64,000 nucleotides of DNA from DASQBT01 sp049578545 (GCA_049578545.1 JBAUMF010000039.1:1-64000), one strand, 5' to 3'. Positions 25,222 to 34,396 are shown, counted from the first letter of the stretch. Numbers and translations: made by a program. The notes: generated by a model from the sequence alone, not told the origin.

Positions 25222-26187
25222 ATGCGAGCATGGCTTCTCCCCGAAAACCTCGAAGATGTGTTACCGCCGCAGGCCTGGAAAATGGAAGGCCTGCGGCGTG
25301 TACTGCTCGATCATTTCCGCGATTGCGGTTACGAGCTGGTCATCCCTCCCATGATCGAATACCTGGATTCACTATTGACCGGGACAGGGTCTGATCTGGA
25401 TCTCAAGACCTTCAAGCTGGTGGATCAGGTCTCAGGCCGGCTCATGGGAATACGAGCGGACATTACGCCTCAGGTCGCACGTATTGACGCGCATCTGCTT
25501 GGCCAGAATCCGGTCAACCGCTTGTGTTACGCAGGCAGTGTGCTCCATGCCCAGCTTGACGGTTACCACCGCTCACGCGAGCCGATCCAACTGGGTGCAG
25601 AACTTTATGGCGAGGCAGGTTCCAAAGCCGATCTCGAAATCGTTCAACTCATGCTCGATAGCCTGGCGGCTGCCGGGTTGAGCGGCTTTCAGCTTGATCT
25701 TGGACATGTGGCAATCTATCGCGCGTTGGTTGCCAAGGCCAGACTCGATAAGGATTTGGAACAGGCACTGTTTCGTGCGCTGCAATCAAAGAATGCCAGC
25801 GAAGTGACCGCTATGACGCAAACAACTGCGCCTGATTTGCGGGATGCATTCTCGGCGCTGACGCAGTTATTCGGCGATGAAACAATTCTGCCTATTGCGC
25901 GTAATCGGCTGCCGCAAATGCCGGAAATCAGTCAAGCCTTGGATGATCTTGAAATTCTGGCGAGCGGACTGTCCAGACAGGATGTGGACGTGGCTTTCGA
26001 TCTGGCGGAACTGCGCGGCTATGGTTATCACAGCGGTATCGTATTCACCGCGTACAGCACTGGCCGCAGCCGGGCCATGGCCTTGGGTGGTCGATATGAC
26101 GAAGTCGGTAAAATTTTCGGCAGGGCACGCCCAGCTACCGGATTCAGTCTGGATCTTAGGGAACTGGTCGAAGCCGTCCCGACATAA
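25222..26187 (+). CDS. hisZ: ATP phosphoribosyltransferase regulatory subunit HisZ
   Basis: 321 residues from ATG 25222 (MRAWLLPENLEDVLPP); a GTG at 25210 overlapping the previous stop is an alternative. It is a class II synthetase-like fold (TGTGSDLDLKTFKLVDQVSGRLMGIRADIT) without the anticodon-binding domain, as HisZ should be. It activates the short-form HisG for the first step of histidine synthesis. hisG is not in the window. purA follows 18 bp later. Confidence 0.95.
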   Translation: MRAWLLPENLEDVLPPQAWKMEGLRRVLLDHFRDCGYELVIPPMIEYLDSLLTGTGSDLDLKTFKLVDQVSGRLMGIRADITPQVARIDAHLLGQNPVNRLCYAGSVLHAQLDGYHRSREPIQLGAELYGEAGSKADLEIVQLMLDSLAAAGLSGFQLDLGHVAIYRALVAKARLDKDLEQALFRALQSKNASEVTAMTQTTAPDLRDAFSALTQLFGDETILPIARNRLPQMPEISQALDDLEILASGLSRQDVDVAFDLAELRGYGYHSGIVFTAYSTGRSRAMALGGRYDEVGKIFGRARPATGFSLDLRELVEAVPT

Positions 26188-26205
26188 CAATCAGGGAGAA
26201 TAATC

Positions 26206-27501
26206 ATGGCCAAGAATGTGGTCGTCATCGGCACGCAATGGGGCGATGAAGGCAAGGGCAAAATTGTCGACTGGCTTACCGACCGTGCACAGGGTGTGGT
26301 GCGCTTCCAGGGTGGTCACAACGCGGGCCATACCCTGGTGGTAGGTGGCAAGAAAACCGTTCTGCATCTTATTCCGTCCGGCATTCTACGTGAAAATGTT
26401 ACCTGCTATATCGGCAACGGCGTTGTTCTCTCGCCAGACGCGTTGCTGGCAGAAGTCGACATGCTCGCAAAGGCGGGCGTGAGCGTAGAAGGCCGCTTGA
26501 AAATATCGGAGGCAGCGCCGCTCATCCTGCCGCATCATGTCGCGCTTGATCATGCGCGTGAGGCTGCCAAGGGAGCGGGCAAAATCGGTACCACCGGTCG
26601 CGGTATCGGGCCAGCTTATGAGGACAAGGTCGCTCGTCGCGCCATTCGCGTGCAGGACCTGTTCCATCGCGAGCGTTTCGCCGCCAAGCTAGGCGAGGTA
26701 CTCGATTACCACAACTTCATGTTGAAGAATTACTTCAAGGCCGAGACCGTGGATTTCGCCAGGACGCTCGACGACGCCATGCGCATGGCCGAGCGCATCA
26801 AGCCGTTGGTGGCTGATGTACCGCGCGCATTGTATGAAGCGAACCGTGCCGGTGACAATTTGTTGTTCGAAGGTGCGCAGGGCACCCTGCTCGATATCGA
26901 CCACGGTACTTATCCCTTTGTGACGAGTTCCAACTGTACGGCAGGTGGTGCCGCCACCGGCACCGGAATGGGCCCGTCTTCCATGCATTACATCTTGGGA
27001 ATCACCAAAGCCTACACTACGCGGGTTGGATCTGGTCCGTTCCCCACCGAGCTGTTTGACGACGTGGGCAAATACCTGGGTGAAAAGGGTCACGAGTTTG
27101 GCGCCACTACCGGGCGCGCCCGCCGTTGCGGCTGGTTTGATGCCGCAGCACTCAAGCGCTCCATCCAGATCAATGGTATTTCCGGATTGTGTGTTACCAA
27201 ACTTGATGTGCTCGACGGCCTGGAGACCCTGCGGATTTGTGTGGGCTATAAGGTCGGCGGCGGTATCACGAGCGATATCCTCCCGGTTGGCGCAGAAACA
27301 CTGGCCAGCTGCGAACCCATCTACGAGGACCTGCCCGGCTGGAAAGAGTCCACTGTCGGCGTGAAAGCATACGAGGGACTTCCGCCCAACGCCCGAGCTT
27401 ATCTAAGGCACATGGAGGAACTTTGCGAGGTGCCGATCGATATCATCTCCACCGGCCCCGACCGTGAGGAAACCATCGTTAGGCGCCACCCGTTTGAATA
27501 A
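26206..27501 (+). CDS. purA: Adenylosuccinate synthetase
   Basis: 431 residues with the GTP-binding start GTQWGDEGKGKIVDWL, the IMP loop GHNAGHTLV, TTGRGIGPAYEDK and the C-terminal base-recognition region (ISTGPDREETI). It makes adenylosuccinate from IMP, Asp and GTP. A good AGGGAG site precedes the ATG. Transcription probably ends in the spacer before the opposing tRNA gene. Confidence 0.98.
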   Translation: MAKNVVVIGTQWGDEGKGKIVDWLTDRAQGVVRFQGGHNAGHTLVVGGKKTVLHLIPSGILRENVTCYIGNGVVLSPDALLAEVDMLAKAGVSVEGRLKISEAAPLILPHHVALDHAREAAKGAGKIGTTGRGIGPAYEDKVARRAIRVQDLFHRERFAAKLGEVLDYHNFMLKNYFKAETVDFARTLDDAMRMAERIKPLVADVPRALYEANRAGDNLLFEGAQGTLLDIDHGTYPFVTSSNCTAGGAATGTGMGPSSMHYILGITKAYTTRVGSGPFPTELFDDVGKYLGEKGHEFGATTGRARRCGWFDAAALKRSIQINGISGLCVTKLDVLDGLETLRICVGYKVGGGITSDILPVGAETLASCEPIYEDLPGWKESTVGVKAYEGLPPNARAYLRHMEELCEVPIDIISTGPDREETIVRRHPFE

Positions 27502-27520
27502 ATGAGGGCTGAGAGGCGTA

Positions 27521-27547
27521 AAATCAAAAACGTAGCGCGGCCTACGT
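27521..27547 (-). terminator. Terminator for the minus-strand tRNA-Leu
   Basis: ACGTAG (27530-27535) and CTACGT (27542-27547) pair around six bases; on the minus strand the stem is followed by TTTTTGATTTT. Lies 25 bp past the tRNA 3' end. It may also limit purA read-through. Confidence 0.75.
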
Positions 27548-27571
27548 GCAGCACTGCCTTTCACTTTTTTG

Positions 27572-27656
<85 letters not shown>

Positions 27657-27690
27657 CAAGAGCCGCGAATATTAAAGACCGGAACCCAAA

Positions 27691-29979
27691 TTGTCAACGA
27701 GAAAAGCTGCCAGCAAGCCTGCTCCCACTAAATCCAGAAGCCTCGACAAGCCTAGCTTGCGTGAGCAGGACCCTTTTCTGGAGCGTGAACGAACCCGTTA
27801 CGAATACCCTTTGCCTAGCAGGGAATGGATGCTTCAGGTTTTGACAGATCAAGGGCGCCCGATGCCCATCGACGAACTGGTGAATCTTCTGGGCATTCAT
27901 CACCACGAGCAGGATACCTTTCAACGGCGCTTGAATGCAATGGAGCGGGATGGACAGATCATGGTCAACCGCAAGGGCCAGATTTGTCTGCCTGACAAGC
28001 TTGCCCTGATTCGGGGCCGAATTGAAGGACACCCGGAAGGATTTGGTTTTGTCGTTCCCGATGATGGGTCAGCGGACTTGTTTCTGTCGCCCAGGGAAAT
28101 GCATCAGGTGATGCACGGCGACCGGGTGCTGGTGAAGGAGGCGGGGCTGGATCGCCGTGGACGTCGTGAAGGCAAGATCGTCGAAGTGCTTGATCGGGCG
28201 CAAAGCCGCATTGTCGGCCGCTATTACCATGAGAAAGGGGTCGGTTTCGTGGTCGCAGAAAACCGGCGCATCAACCAGGACATCCTGATTCCCCAGGATC
28301 AGGGTGGCGGAGCAATTCATGGTCAGGTCGTGACGGTGGAAATGGTTTCGCCACCCACCAAATATTCCGAACCGGTAGGTCGCATTGTTGAAGTGTTGGG
28401 GTCGTATGCTGACCCCGGCATGGAGATCGAGATTGCCCTGCGCAAGCATGCGCTGCCCTTTGAATTTTCCCCAGCTGCAGAAGCACAGGCCCAAGCGCTA
28501 CCGAAAAACGTGGTGAAGAAGGACTGGGTTGGTCGCGAAGACATCACTGGACTGCCGCTCGTCACCATCGACGGGGAAACGGCAAAGGATTTCGACGATG
28601 CAGTGTTTTGCGAGCCCGCAGGAAATGGCTTCCGTCTGGTCGTGGCCATTGCTGATGTGTCCCACTATGTGCAGCCCAAGGATGGCCTCGACCAGGATGC
28701 TTATGAGCGTGGCAACTCGGTATATTTTCCGCGCCGGGTCATTCCAATGCTGCCTGAGGCATTGTCCAACGGCCTGTGTTCGCTCAACCCGAAGGTGGAA
28801 CGGCTGTGCATGGTGTGTGACATGGTGGTGGGTCAGCAGGGGGCCATCAAGTCCTATCGCTTCTATCAGGCGGTGATGTACTCGCATGCGCGGCTGACTT
28901 ATACGCAGGTCTGGTCATGGCTGTCCAATGCGGAGAAACCGGACAAGGGACACCTTCCCTTGCTGCCCCATCTGAAAAACCTGGAGGCGGTTTTCAAGGT
29001 GCTGCTCAGGGCACGCGAGCGGCGCGGGGCGATCGATTTTGAAAGCGTGGAAACCCGCATGATCTTTGATGATCAGGGCAAGATTACCCGCATCGAGCAG
29101 GTGGTTCGCAATGAGGCACACAGGCTAATCGAAGAGTGCATGCTGGCTGCGAACGTATGTGCATCGGACCTGCTGCGCAGAAAGAAGATGCCTGCGCTGT
29201 ATCGGATACATGAGGGGCCCACACCCGAGAAACTGGAAGCGCTGCAAGGATTTCTTGCCGAGTTCGGCCTGCATCTGCCGGGGGGCGACGAGCCAAAAGC
29301 GAAGGACTTTGCGCGATTGCTGGAACAGGTCAAGCCCAGGCCCGATGCACAGCTTTTGCAGACGGTCATGCTGCGTTCACTCAGGCAGGCGGTCTACAGT
29401 CCGGACAACGTGGGCCACTTTGGTCTGGCGTATGAACAATATACCCATTTTACTTCGCCGATCAGGCGCTATCCGGATCTTCTTATTCACCGCGCCATCA
29501 AGTCGGTGCTGAGCGGTGAGAAAGCGCCGCAGATGAAACTTGATGTGATCGGTGAACATTGTTCAATTACCGAGCGCAGGGCGGACGATGCCAGCCGCGA
29601 TGTGGAAACCTGGCTCAAGACCTATTACATGCGCGAACATCTGGGCTCTGAGTTCTGGGGAACTGTGAGCTCAGTCACCAGCTTTGGCTTGTTTGTGGCG
29701 CTGGACGAGGTATTCGTCGAGGGTTTGGTGCATATTTCCGAACTTGGGCAGGATTATTTCCGCTTCGATCCCGCCAAGCACTGGTTGCTTGGTGAAAGAA
29801 CCGGCCAACGGTTCCGCCTAGGGGATCGTTTGCGGGTCAAGGTGGTGCGGGCTGATATCGAATCGAGCAAGATCGACTTTGTGCTGGTTGAGGAGACAGA
29901 TTCAGCAGCCTTGCCGGGCAAGGCTAAAGGCAAAAAGACTACCGGTTCAGCCAATAAACCCGCGCGTAAACGAAGCTAA
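27691..29979 (+). CDS. rnr: Ribonuclease R
   Basis: 762 residues from a TTG at 27691; no better start precedes the conserved region. Order: N-terminal winged-helix (RPMPIDELVNLLGIHHHE), two cold-shock OB folds (GHPEGFGFVVPDDG), the RNB catalytic domain (DGETAKDFDDAVFCE metal site), an S1 domain (FGLFVALDEVFVEGLVHIS) and a Lys-rich tail (KAKGKKTTGSANKPARKRS). This 3'-5' exoribonuclease degrades structured RNA. rlmB lies further downstream, separated by the hao pair on the other strand. Confidence 0.97.
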   Translation: MSTRKAASKPAPTKSRSLDKPSLREQDPFLERERTRYEYPLPSREWMLQVLTDQGRPMPIDELVNLLGIHHHEQDTFQRRLNAMERDGQIMVNRKGQICLPDKLALIRGRIEGHPEGFGFVVPDDGSADLFLSPREMHQVMHGDRVLVKEAGLDRRGRREGKIVEVLDRAQSRIVGRYYHEKGVGFVVAENRRINQDILIPQDQGGGAIHGQVVTVEMVSPPTKYSEPVGRIVEVLGSYADPGMEIEIALRKHALPFEFSPAAEAQAQALPKNVVKKDWVGREDITGLPLVTIDGETAKDFDDAVFCEPAGNGFRLVVAIADVSHYVQPKDGLDQDAYERGNSVYFPRRVIPMLPEALSNGLCSLNPKVERLCMVCDMVVGQQGAIKSYRFYQAVMYSHARLTYTQVWSWLSNAEKPDKGHLPLLPHLKNLEAVFKVLLRARERRGAIDFESVETRMIFDDQGKITRIEQVVRNEAHRLIEECMLAANVCASDLLRRKKMPALYRIHEGPTPEKLEALQGFLAEFGLHLPGGDEPKAKDFARLLEQVKPRPDAQLLQTVMLRSLRQAVYSPDNVGHFGLAYEQYTHFTSPIRRYPDLLIHRAIKSVLSGEKAPQMKLDVIGEHCSITERRADDASRDVETWLKTYYMREHLGSEFWGTVSSVTSFGLFVALDEVFVEGLVHISELGQDYFRFDPAKHWLLGERTGQRFRLGDRLRVKVVRADIESSKIDFVLVEETDSAALPGKAKGKKTTGSANKPARKRS

Positions 29980-29986
29980 TTTCGCC

Positions 29987-30430
29987 CTATCGTTCTTGCG
30001 AGTCCAGTTGTGCGATGAGTGGGGCAAGCTGTTCCTTGCGTGCAGGCTCCAGGCGCAAGGCTTCCTCCCATACAGCCCGGGCCAGGCTTTTGTCGCCGCT
30101 ATGCAGGTAGGCAATTCCCAGGCCGATCCAGGCCTTGGCATTCCTTGAATCCAGGCCGATTACGCGCTGATACTCTTTCATGCTGGCACTGAAGTCGTTG
30201 CGCGAGAGAAGCAGCCCGGCCAGCTTCATGTGTCCTTCCAGGGAGTTTGGATCAGCCTTTACAGCGTTTTCATACAGCTGTTGTGCCTTGTCCAGGCGGC
30301 CTTGCGACCACTCTTGATAGGCTTGGGCAAGCAGGCTGGAAGTCGATTCTGCCAGTGCCGATCCCGCAAAACATAAGCCAAGGATTAGTGAAGCGCAGCC
30401 AGCGACACGTGCCGTGTAACCTGATTTCAT
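29987..30430 (-). CDS. Periplasmic TPR protein beside the octaheme cytochrome
   Basis: 147 residues from ATG 30430 (MKSGYTARV), which has GGGAC upstream; an ATG at 30442 is less well placed. A Sec-type signal peptide (about 1-27, ending SALA) is followed by three TPR motifs (around EWSQGRLDKAQQLYENAV, GHMKLAGLLLSRNDF and AWIGLGIAYLHSGDKSLARAVW). It could be an assembly or docking factor for the adjacent cytochrome, but a strong terminator lies between the two genes, so this rests on position only. Its stop is 7 bp from the convergent rnr stop. Confidence 0.75.
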   Translation of the reverse strand: MKSGYTARVAGCASLILGLCFAGSALAESTSSLLAQAYQEWSQGRLDKAQQLYENAVKADPNSLEGHMKLAGLLLSRNDFSASMKEYQRVIGLDSRNAKAWIGLGIAYLHSGDKSLARAVWEEALRLEPARKEQLAPLIAQLDSQER

Positions 30431-30448
30431 ACATCGTCCCATTTACAG

Positions 30449-30476
30449 AAAAAAATGCCCTCCCATGAGGGAGGGC
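30449..30476 (-). terminator. Rho-independent terminator after the hao-like gene
   Basis: GCCCTCCC (30457-30464) and GGGAGGGC (30469-30476) pair perfectly around four bases, followed on the minus strand by seven U after one A. Lies 19 bp past the hao-like stop and just before the TPR gene's ribosome site. Confidence 0.93.
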
Positions 30477-30495
30477 GGTCAGAGCGGGGAGGCTA

Positions 30496-31950
30496 CTACT
30501 TTAAGGAACCCTTGCCGTAACGTTCCTCGTAACCCTTGCGTACCTTGTCGATGGATTCCTTGCTGATCCCGTTGAAGTACCAGTCATGGCCCTCGATCGG
30601 CTTGAAGTATTTTGCCAGCAGTTCGTCAGCAAACTTCTCGTTGCCGTCCTTCTTGCGAACGACTTCGCGCATCTCGGGAATCCATTTCATATAAGTGTGC
30701 TTGGACACTTCATACATGCCGTGCCACCAGGTGTAGTCCGGGCCACTCATTGACGCGCCATGGCGGGCGCGGCGACCTTCGTGGTGCCAGATCTCGAACC
30801 AGGTCCACTTGATCTCTGCGTCAAGCGGGTCGGCGGTGAGGTAGCCCTTGTCCTGGAGTTCTTTCATCATCGCGGCGATCGGCTTGGCGAACTTGTCATT
30901 GTAGAGATCCACCACATCGTCAAACTGCTTGTAATGCCCGTCAATCATGTCCGATGCATGGCAGGCGGCGCAAACTTGCTTCATCTTGTCGCGGCGCTGT
31001 TCCCAGGTCAGGATTTCCACCACCTTGGCGCCCTTGATGTCGTCGCCCACCTTGGGGAGGGGCTTGCTTGCCGGCTGGTCGAACTCATCGCCATTGTCAA
31101 GGCGGATCAGGTTGATCTTGGTGGAAATGGGCGGACGCAGGGTCCAGGAGATCCGCTCGCCCACATCGTGGGTGCGCTCGATACCGGGGGCGGCGCCCAT
31201 GTGGCAGGAGGTGCAGGTGGGCGCAGCCGTGTAGTCCCTCCCCGCCACCCATTTTCTGGATTCGAGGTTCATTTCATTGACCTTGGCACGGTAGATGATG
31301 CCGTGTTTGGATTCGTTGTAGATCTCGATCTGCGGATGGTCGGGCCCCACATGGCATTTGCCACAGGTGTCAGGCGTGCGCGCCTGTGCGACGGAGAAAC
31401 TGTGGCGTGCGTGGCAGGCGGTGCAGGAACCGCGGGAACCGTCCGGATTGTGCCGGCCGATGCCGGTATTGGGCCAGGTTTGCGGCGTAGGCATGCCATT
31501 GGCATCCAGTTCCACATTCGAGCCATGGCACTGGCGGCAACCGGCGTTGACGGCGGCGGGTCCGCCGACTACTTCGCCAATGATGTTGTCAAGTGAGTTC
31601 AGAATATCCCCCGCCTTGGCATGATGTGAACGCGTCATCTCCGCCACTTCCTGGCTATGACAGGTGCCGCAGTTCTTGGGCGAAACGATGATGTGAATGC
31701 GGACGTTGTGGTGCATGAATCCATCCTTGTCTGCTGCGTCTGCCTTGTGGCAGTCATAGCAGTCGACGCCTTTTTGGCCATGCCGGCTGAGTGACCATTC
31801 CTTGGTCAGACCCGGGGTCTGGGCTGCATGGCACTTGACGCATTTTGGCCCAGGGTCAGCATCGGCCAGGGCCGGGCCTGAAAAAAAAGCTGGAAACAGA
31901 CAAGCAACTGCCAATCCGATCCATAGCTGTGGACGCAAGATTCTTTTCAT
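30496..31950 (-). CDS. hao: Octaheme cytochrome c, hydroxylamine oxidoreductase family
   Basis: 484 residues with a Sec signal (about 1-29, ending PALA) and exactly eight CXXCH haem sites at Cys37, 64, 94, 138, 176, 196, 246 and 327. The order and spacing, ESKHGI near 213-218, WEQRRDKMKQVC near 316-327 and a helical C-terminal third match the HAO family. Haem 4 (Cys138-His142) would be the catalytic one. HAO oxidises hydroxylamine, while relatives without the Tyr cross-link reduce nitrite or hydroxylamine. Several Tyr lie in the C-terminal region (for example Tyr406, Tyr413, Tyr420), but I cannot tell without alignment whether one is the cross-linking Tyr. No C-terminal membrane anchor. A strong GGGAGGA site precedes the ATG. 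No haoB, c554 or NapC/NrfH gene adjoins. Confidence 0.92.
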   Translation of the reverse strand: MKRILRPQLWIGLAVACLFPAFFSGPALADADPGPKCVKCHAAQTPGLTKEWSLSRHGQKGVDCYDCHKADAADKDGFMHHNVRIHIIVSPKNCGTCHSQEVAEMTRSHHAKAGDILNSLDNIIGEVVGGPAAVNAGCRQCHGSNVELDANGMPTPQTWPNTGIGRHNPDGSRGSCTACHARHSFSVAQARTPDTCGKCHVGPDHPQIEIYNESKHGIIYRAKVNEMNLESRKWVAGRDYTAAPTCTSCHMGAAPGIERTHDVGERISWTLRPPISTKINLIRLDNGDEFDQPASKPLPKVGDDIKGAKVVEILTWEQRRDKMKQVCAACHASDMIDGHYKQFDDVVDLYNDKFAKPIAAMMKELQDKGYLTADPLDAEIKWTWFEIWHHEGRRARHGASMSGPDYTWWHGMYEVSKHTYMKWIPEMREVVRKKDGNEKFADELLAKYFKPIEGHDWYFNGISKESIDKVRKGYEERYGKGSLK

Positions 31951-32043
31951 GGCTTCCTCCCTTTTCAGTTGGCCGACGAAACAACTTCAAGCTTAGGCTT
32001 GTTTATAGCCCAGTATTTCTGGCTTTGCTGAAGTCAGGGCCCA

Positions 32044-32084
32044 ATTATCGAAATTTGCCGGTAAATGACCTTGATGCAAATCAA
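32044..32084 (-). promoter_or_regulatory. FNR-type class II promoter of the hao-like gene
   Basis: TTGAT-GCAA-ATCAA at 32071-32084 is a perfect FNR/ANR/DNR consensus palindrome. On the minus strand a GATAAT -10 box (32044-32049) lies 21 bp downstream, predicting a start at about 32036-32037 and placing the box centre at about -41, the class II position. The resulting leader is about 86 nt. This predicts activation under low oxygen, or by NO if the regulator is a DNR type. Confidence 0.8.
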
Positions 32085-32306
32085 GAAACACTCCCTTTGA
32101 GATTGGATTGCACGATGCGTCACCGGTGAGTGCCTCAGTAGAAATAAACAAATGGGCTGGTTTGATACGCCATTTGATTGGAAAATACGATCTGCGGAGA
32201 ATCGACATTTCTTGATCCGGGTCAACGTTCGAGCCTGTTTCCAGGGATCGATTTTGGCTGAATGTGGACAGCCGGGCTGCGCGCCGCCAAACGAGAACAA
32301 GAAGCA

Positions 32307-33038
32307 ATGAAACAACGCTGGATATATGGTTTTCATGCGGTAATAGCACGCCTGCGGACTGCCCCTGATTCAGTCAAGGAGCTTTGGCTGGATGAGACAA
32401 GGCGCGACACGCGTGCGAAGGATTTGCTTGCGCTTGCCGCAAGCAAGGGGGTCAATGCACGCCAAACTGAAGGTCACCGCCTCGACAAAATGGTGGGAGG
32501 AGCCCGCCATCAGGGTGTGGTCGCCAAGGTGGAAACCATTTCACAGACTCACACGCTGGATGATGTATTGGCCAGGATTGAGGGACCGGCGCTGATCGTG
32601 GTGCTGGATGGCGTGACCGATCCGCATAACCTGGGTGCGGTGTTGCGCTCCGCCGATGCATTTGGCGCGCATGCAGTGATTGCGCCAAAGGATAAGGCGG
32701 CGGGAATCAATGCGACAGTGGAAAAAGTGGCCTCTGGCGCGGCAGAAACCATTCCCTATCTGATGGTGACCAACCTGGTGCGCAGTTTGAACGAGTTGAA
32801 GGAACACAATGTCTGGACCGTGGCAGCCGAGGCAGAGGCGCAACGTACCATTGCACAGATTGATGCAACAGTGGGGATGGCCTGGGTGTTGGGGGCGGAG
32901 GGCGCTGGACTGAGAAGGCTGACGCGGGAAACCTGTGATGACGCAGCCAGGATTCCCATCGGCGGCAGCATCGAGAGTCTCAATGTATCCGTGTCTGCCG
33001 CGATCTGTTTGTACGAGACAGCACGGCAGCGCACATAA
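32307..33038 (+). CDS. rlmB: 23S rRNA 2'-O-methyltransferase RlmB
   Basis: 243 residues from ATG 32307 (MKQRWIYGFHAV); an upstream in-frame ATG at 32262 adds 15 atypical residues. An N-terminal substrate-binding domain precedes the SPOUT knot with its three motifs (LDGVTDPHNLGAVLRSADAFG, LGAEGAGL, GSIESLNVSVSAAICLYE). It methylates G2251 of 23S rRNA. It often follows rnr; here the minus-strand hao pair intervenes, suggesting a later insertion. Confidence 0.95.
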   Translation: MKQRWIYGFHAVIARLRTAPDSVKELWLDETRRDTRAKDLLALAASKGVNARQTEGHRLDKMVGGARHQGVVAKVETISQTHTLDDVLARIEGPALIVVLDGVTDPHNLGAVLRSADAFGAHAVIAPKDKAAGINATVEKVASGAAETIPYLMVTNLVRSLNELKEHNVWTVAAEAEAQRTIAQIDATVGMAWVLGAEGAGLRRLTRETCDDAARIPIGGSIESLNVSVSAAICLYETARQRT

Positions 33039-33054
33039 TGAAACGGGGGGTGTG

Positions 33055-33594
33055 ATGGAAGAAGCGGAACAGTTGCTCAAAGACGCGGAAGTAATTGCTT
33101 CAAGTGCCGAAGTTCAGCTGGCGCTGGATCGCCTGGCAGCAGAAATTTCGTTTGAATTGAAGGGGTCCTTTCCGCTGGTTCTGGCCGTCATGGGTGGAGG
33201 TGTGGTTTTTACGGGTCAGTTGCTTCCCAGGCTGAATTTTCCTCTTGAGTTTGATTACCTTCATGTCACACGTTACCGGGGCAAGACGGCTGGCGGCATG
33301 ATCGAGTGGAAGGTGCTGCCCGGCAAAAGTGTGGTCGGAAGGACGGTGCTTGTACTGGATGATATTCTGGACGAGGGTGAAACGATGGCCGCTATCGTGG
33401 ACAAGCTTATGGATATGGGCGCGGGCCAGGTATGGACCGCTGTGCTGACAGATAAACAACATGGCAGACCCAAGCCCATTGCAGCGGATTTTGTCGGAAT
33501 AAGCGTACCAGACCGTTATGTGTTTGGTTTTGGCATGGATGTGTACGGACTGTGGCGCAATCTGCCGGCCATATATGCATTAAGGGAACACTAG
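33055..33594 (+). CDS. hpt: Hypoxanthine-guanine phosphoribosyltransferase
   Basis: 179 residues from ATG 33055, preceded by a G-rich ribosome site. The PRPP loop is VLVLDDILDEGETM and the flexible-loop region is DYLHVTRYRGKTAGG. It converts hypoxanthine or guanine with PRPP to IMP or GMP. It is followed 4 bp later by the thioinosine phosphorylase gene, whose product releases hypoxanthine, so the pair forms a short salvage route. Confidence 0.88.
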   Translation: MEEAEQLLKDAEVIASSAEVQLALDRLAAEISFELKGSFPLVLAVMGGGVVFTGQLLPRLNFPLEFDYLHVTRYRGKTAGGMIEWKVLPGKSVVGRTVLVLDDILDEGETMAAIVDKLMDMGAGQVWTAVLTDKQHGRPKPIAADFVGISVPDRYVFGFGMDVYGLWRNLPAIYALREH

Positions 33595-33598
33595 GACG

Positions 33599-34360
33599 AT
33601 GCTCGGAATTATTGGGGGTACGGGCCTTACCAAACTGGCCAATCTGGAAATCACCCGCCGTCAGGTCAAACGCACACCCTACGGCGAGCCGTCAGGCGCG
33701 CTGACATACGGACGTCTGTGTGGTGAAGAGGTCGTTTTCCTGGCACGACATGGCTATGGTCACACCATTCCTCCACACGAGGTCAATTACCGGGCCAACA
33801 TTTGGGCGATGAAGGAGCAAGGAGTTGACCGCATCGTATCAGTTTCGACGGTCGGGGGGATTCGCGAGGATCTGCGGGCCGGCGCGCTGGTGGTTCCGGA
33901 TCAGATCATCGACTATACGCATGGCCGTCCAGGCACCTTTGCCGTGTATGGCGAAAAGCCGGTGATCCATGTCGATTTCACTGAACCCTACTGCGCCCCC
34001 ATGCGCAGAAGCATCATGATTGCCGCAGACCGCGCTGGGGTGAAGGTGACAGATGGAGGGGTTTATGCGGCAGTGCAGGGGCCCCGCCTGGAAACCATCG
34101 CCGAGATCAATCGTATAGAACGTGATGGTGCAGACATGGTGGGCATGACCGGTATGCCTGAAGCCTATCTTGCGCGTGAGCTTGAGCTTTGCTATGGGAC
34201 CATCGGAGTAGTGGTCAATGACGCGGCCGGACGCGGCGTGTCGAAAAATGGAATACGAGAAGAAGACATCCGTTCCGTGCTGGAAGGGCTTATGGCAAAG
34301 GTACGCGCCTTGCTGGAAGAGCTCGTGATACTGGAGCATCCGGATTACTGTCCGATCTAG
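33599..34360 (+). CDS. S-methyl-5'-thioinosine phosphorylase (MTAP/PNP family)
   Basis: 253 residues, with the nucleoside-phosphorylase start GIIGGTGL, phosphate-site residues RHGYGHTIPPHEVNYRAN, and YAAVQGPRLETIAEI and MVGMTGMPEAYLARE near the purine and ribose sites. The bacterial MTIP group recycles the methylthio-nucleoside by-product of polyamine and quorum-signal synthesis, giving hypoxanthine and MTR-1-phosphate. Substrate choice (MTI versus MTA) is inferred from the TGMPEA pattern and the hpt neighbour. Confidence 0.8.
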   Translation: MLGIIGGTGLTKLANLEITRRQVKRTPYGEPSGALTYGRLCGEEVVFLARHGYGHTIPPHEVNYRANIWAMKEQGVDRIVSVSTVGGIREDLRAGALVVPDQIIDYTHGRPGTFAVYGEKPVIHVDFTEPYCAPMRRSIMIAADRAGVKVTDGGVYAAVQGPRLETIAEINRIERDGADMVGMTGMPEAYLARELELCYGTIGVVVNDAAGRGVSKNGIREEDIRSVLEGLMAKVRALLEELVILEHPDYCPI

Positions 34361-34396
34361 CAAATATCGTTCATTAACCCTCAACTGGATTCTCCA

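Noticed and set aside
30496..31950. Reading the hao-like gene as proof of a nitrifying organism
   Set aside because: No haoB, c554/cM552 or amo genes are seen and the promoter looks anaerobic; HAO relatives occur in many non-nitrifiers.
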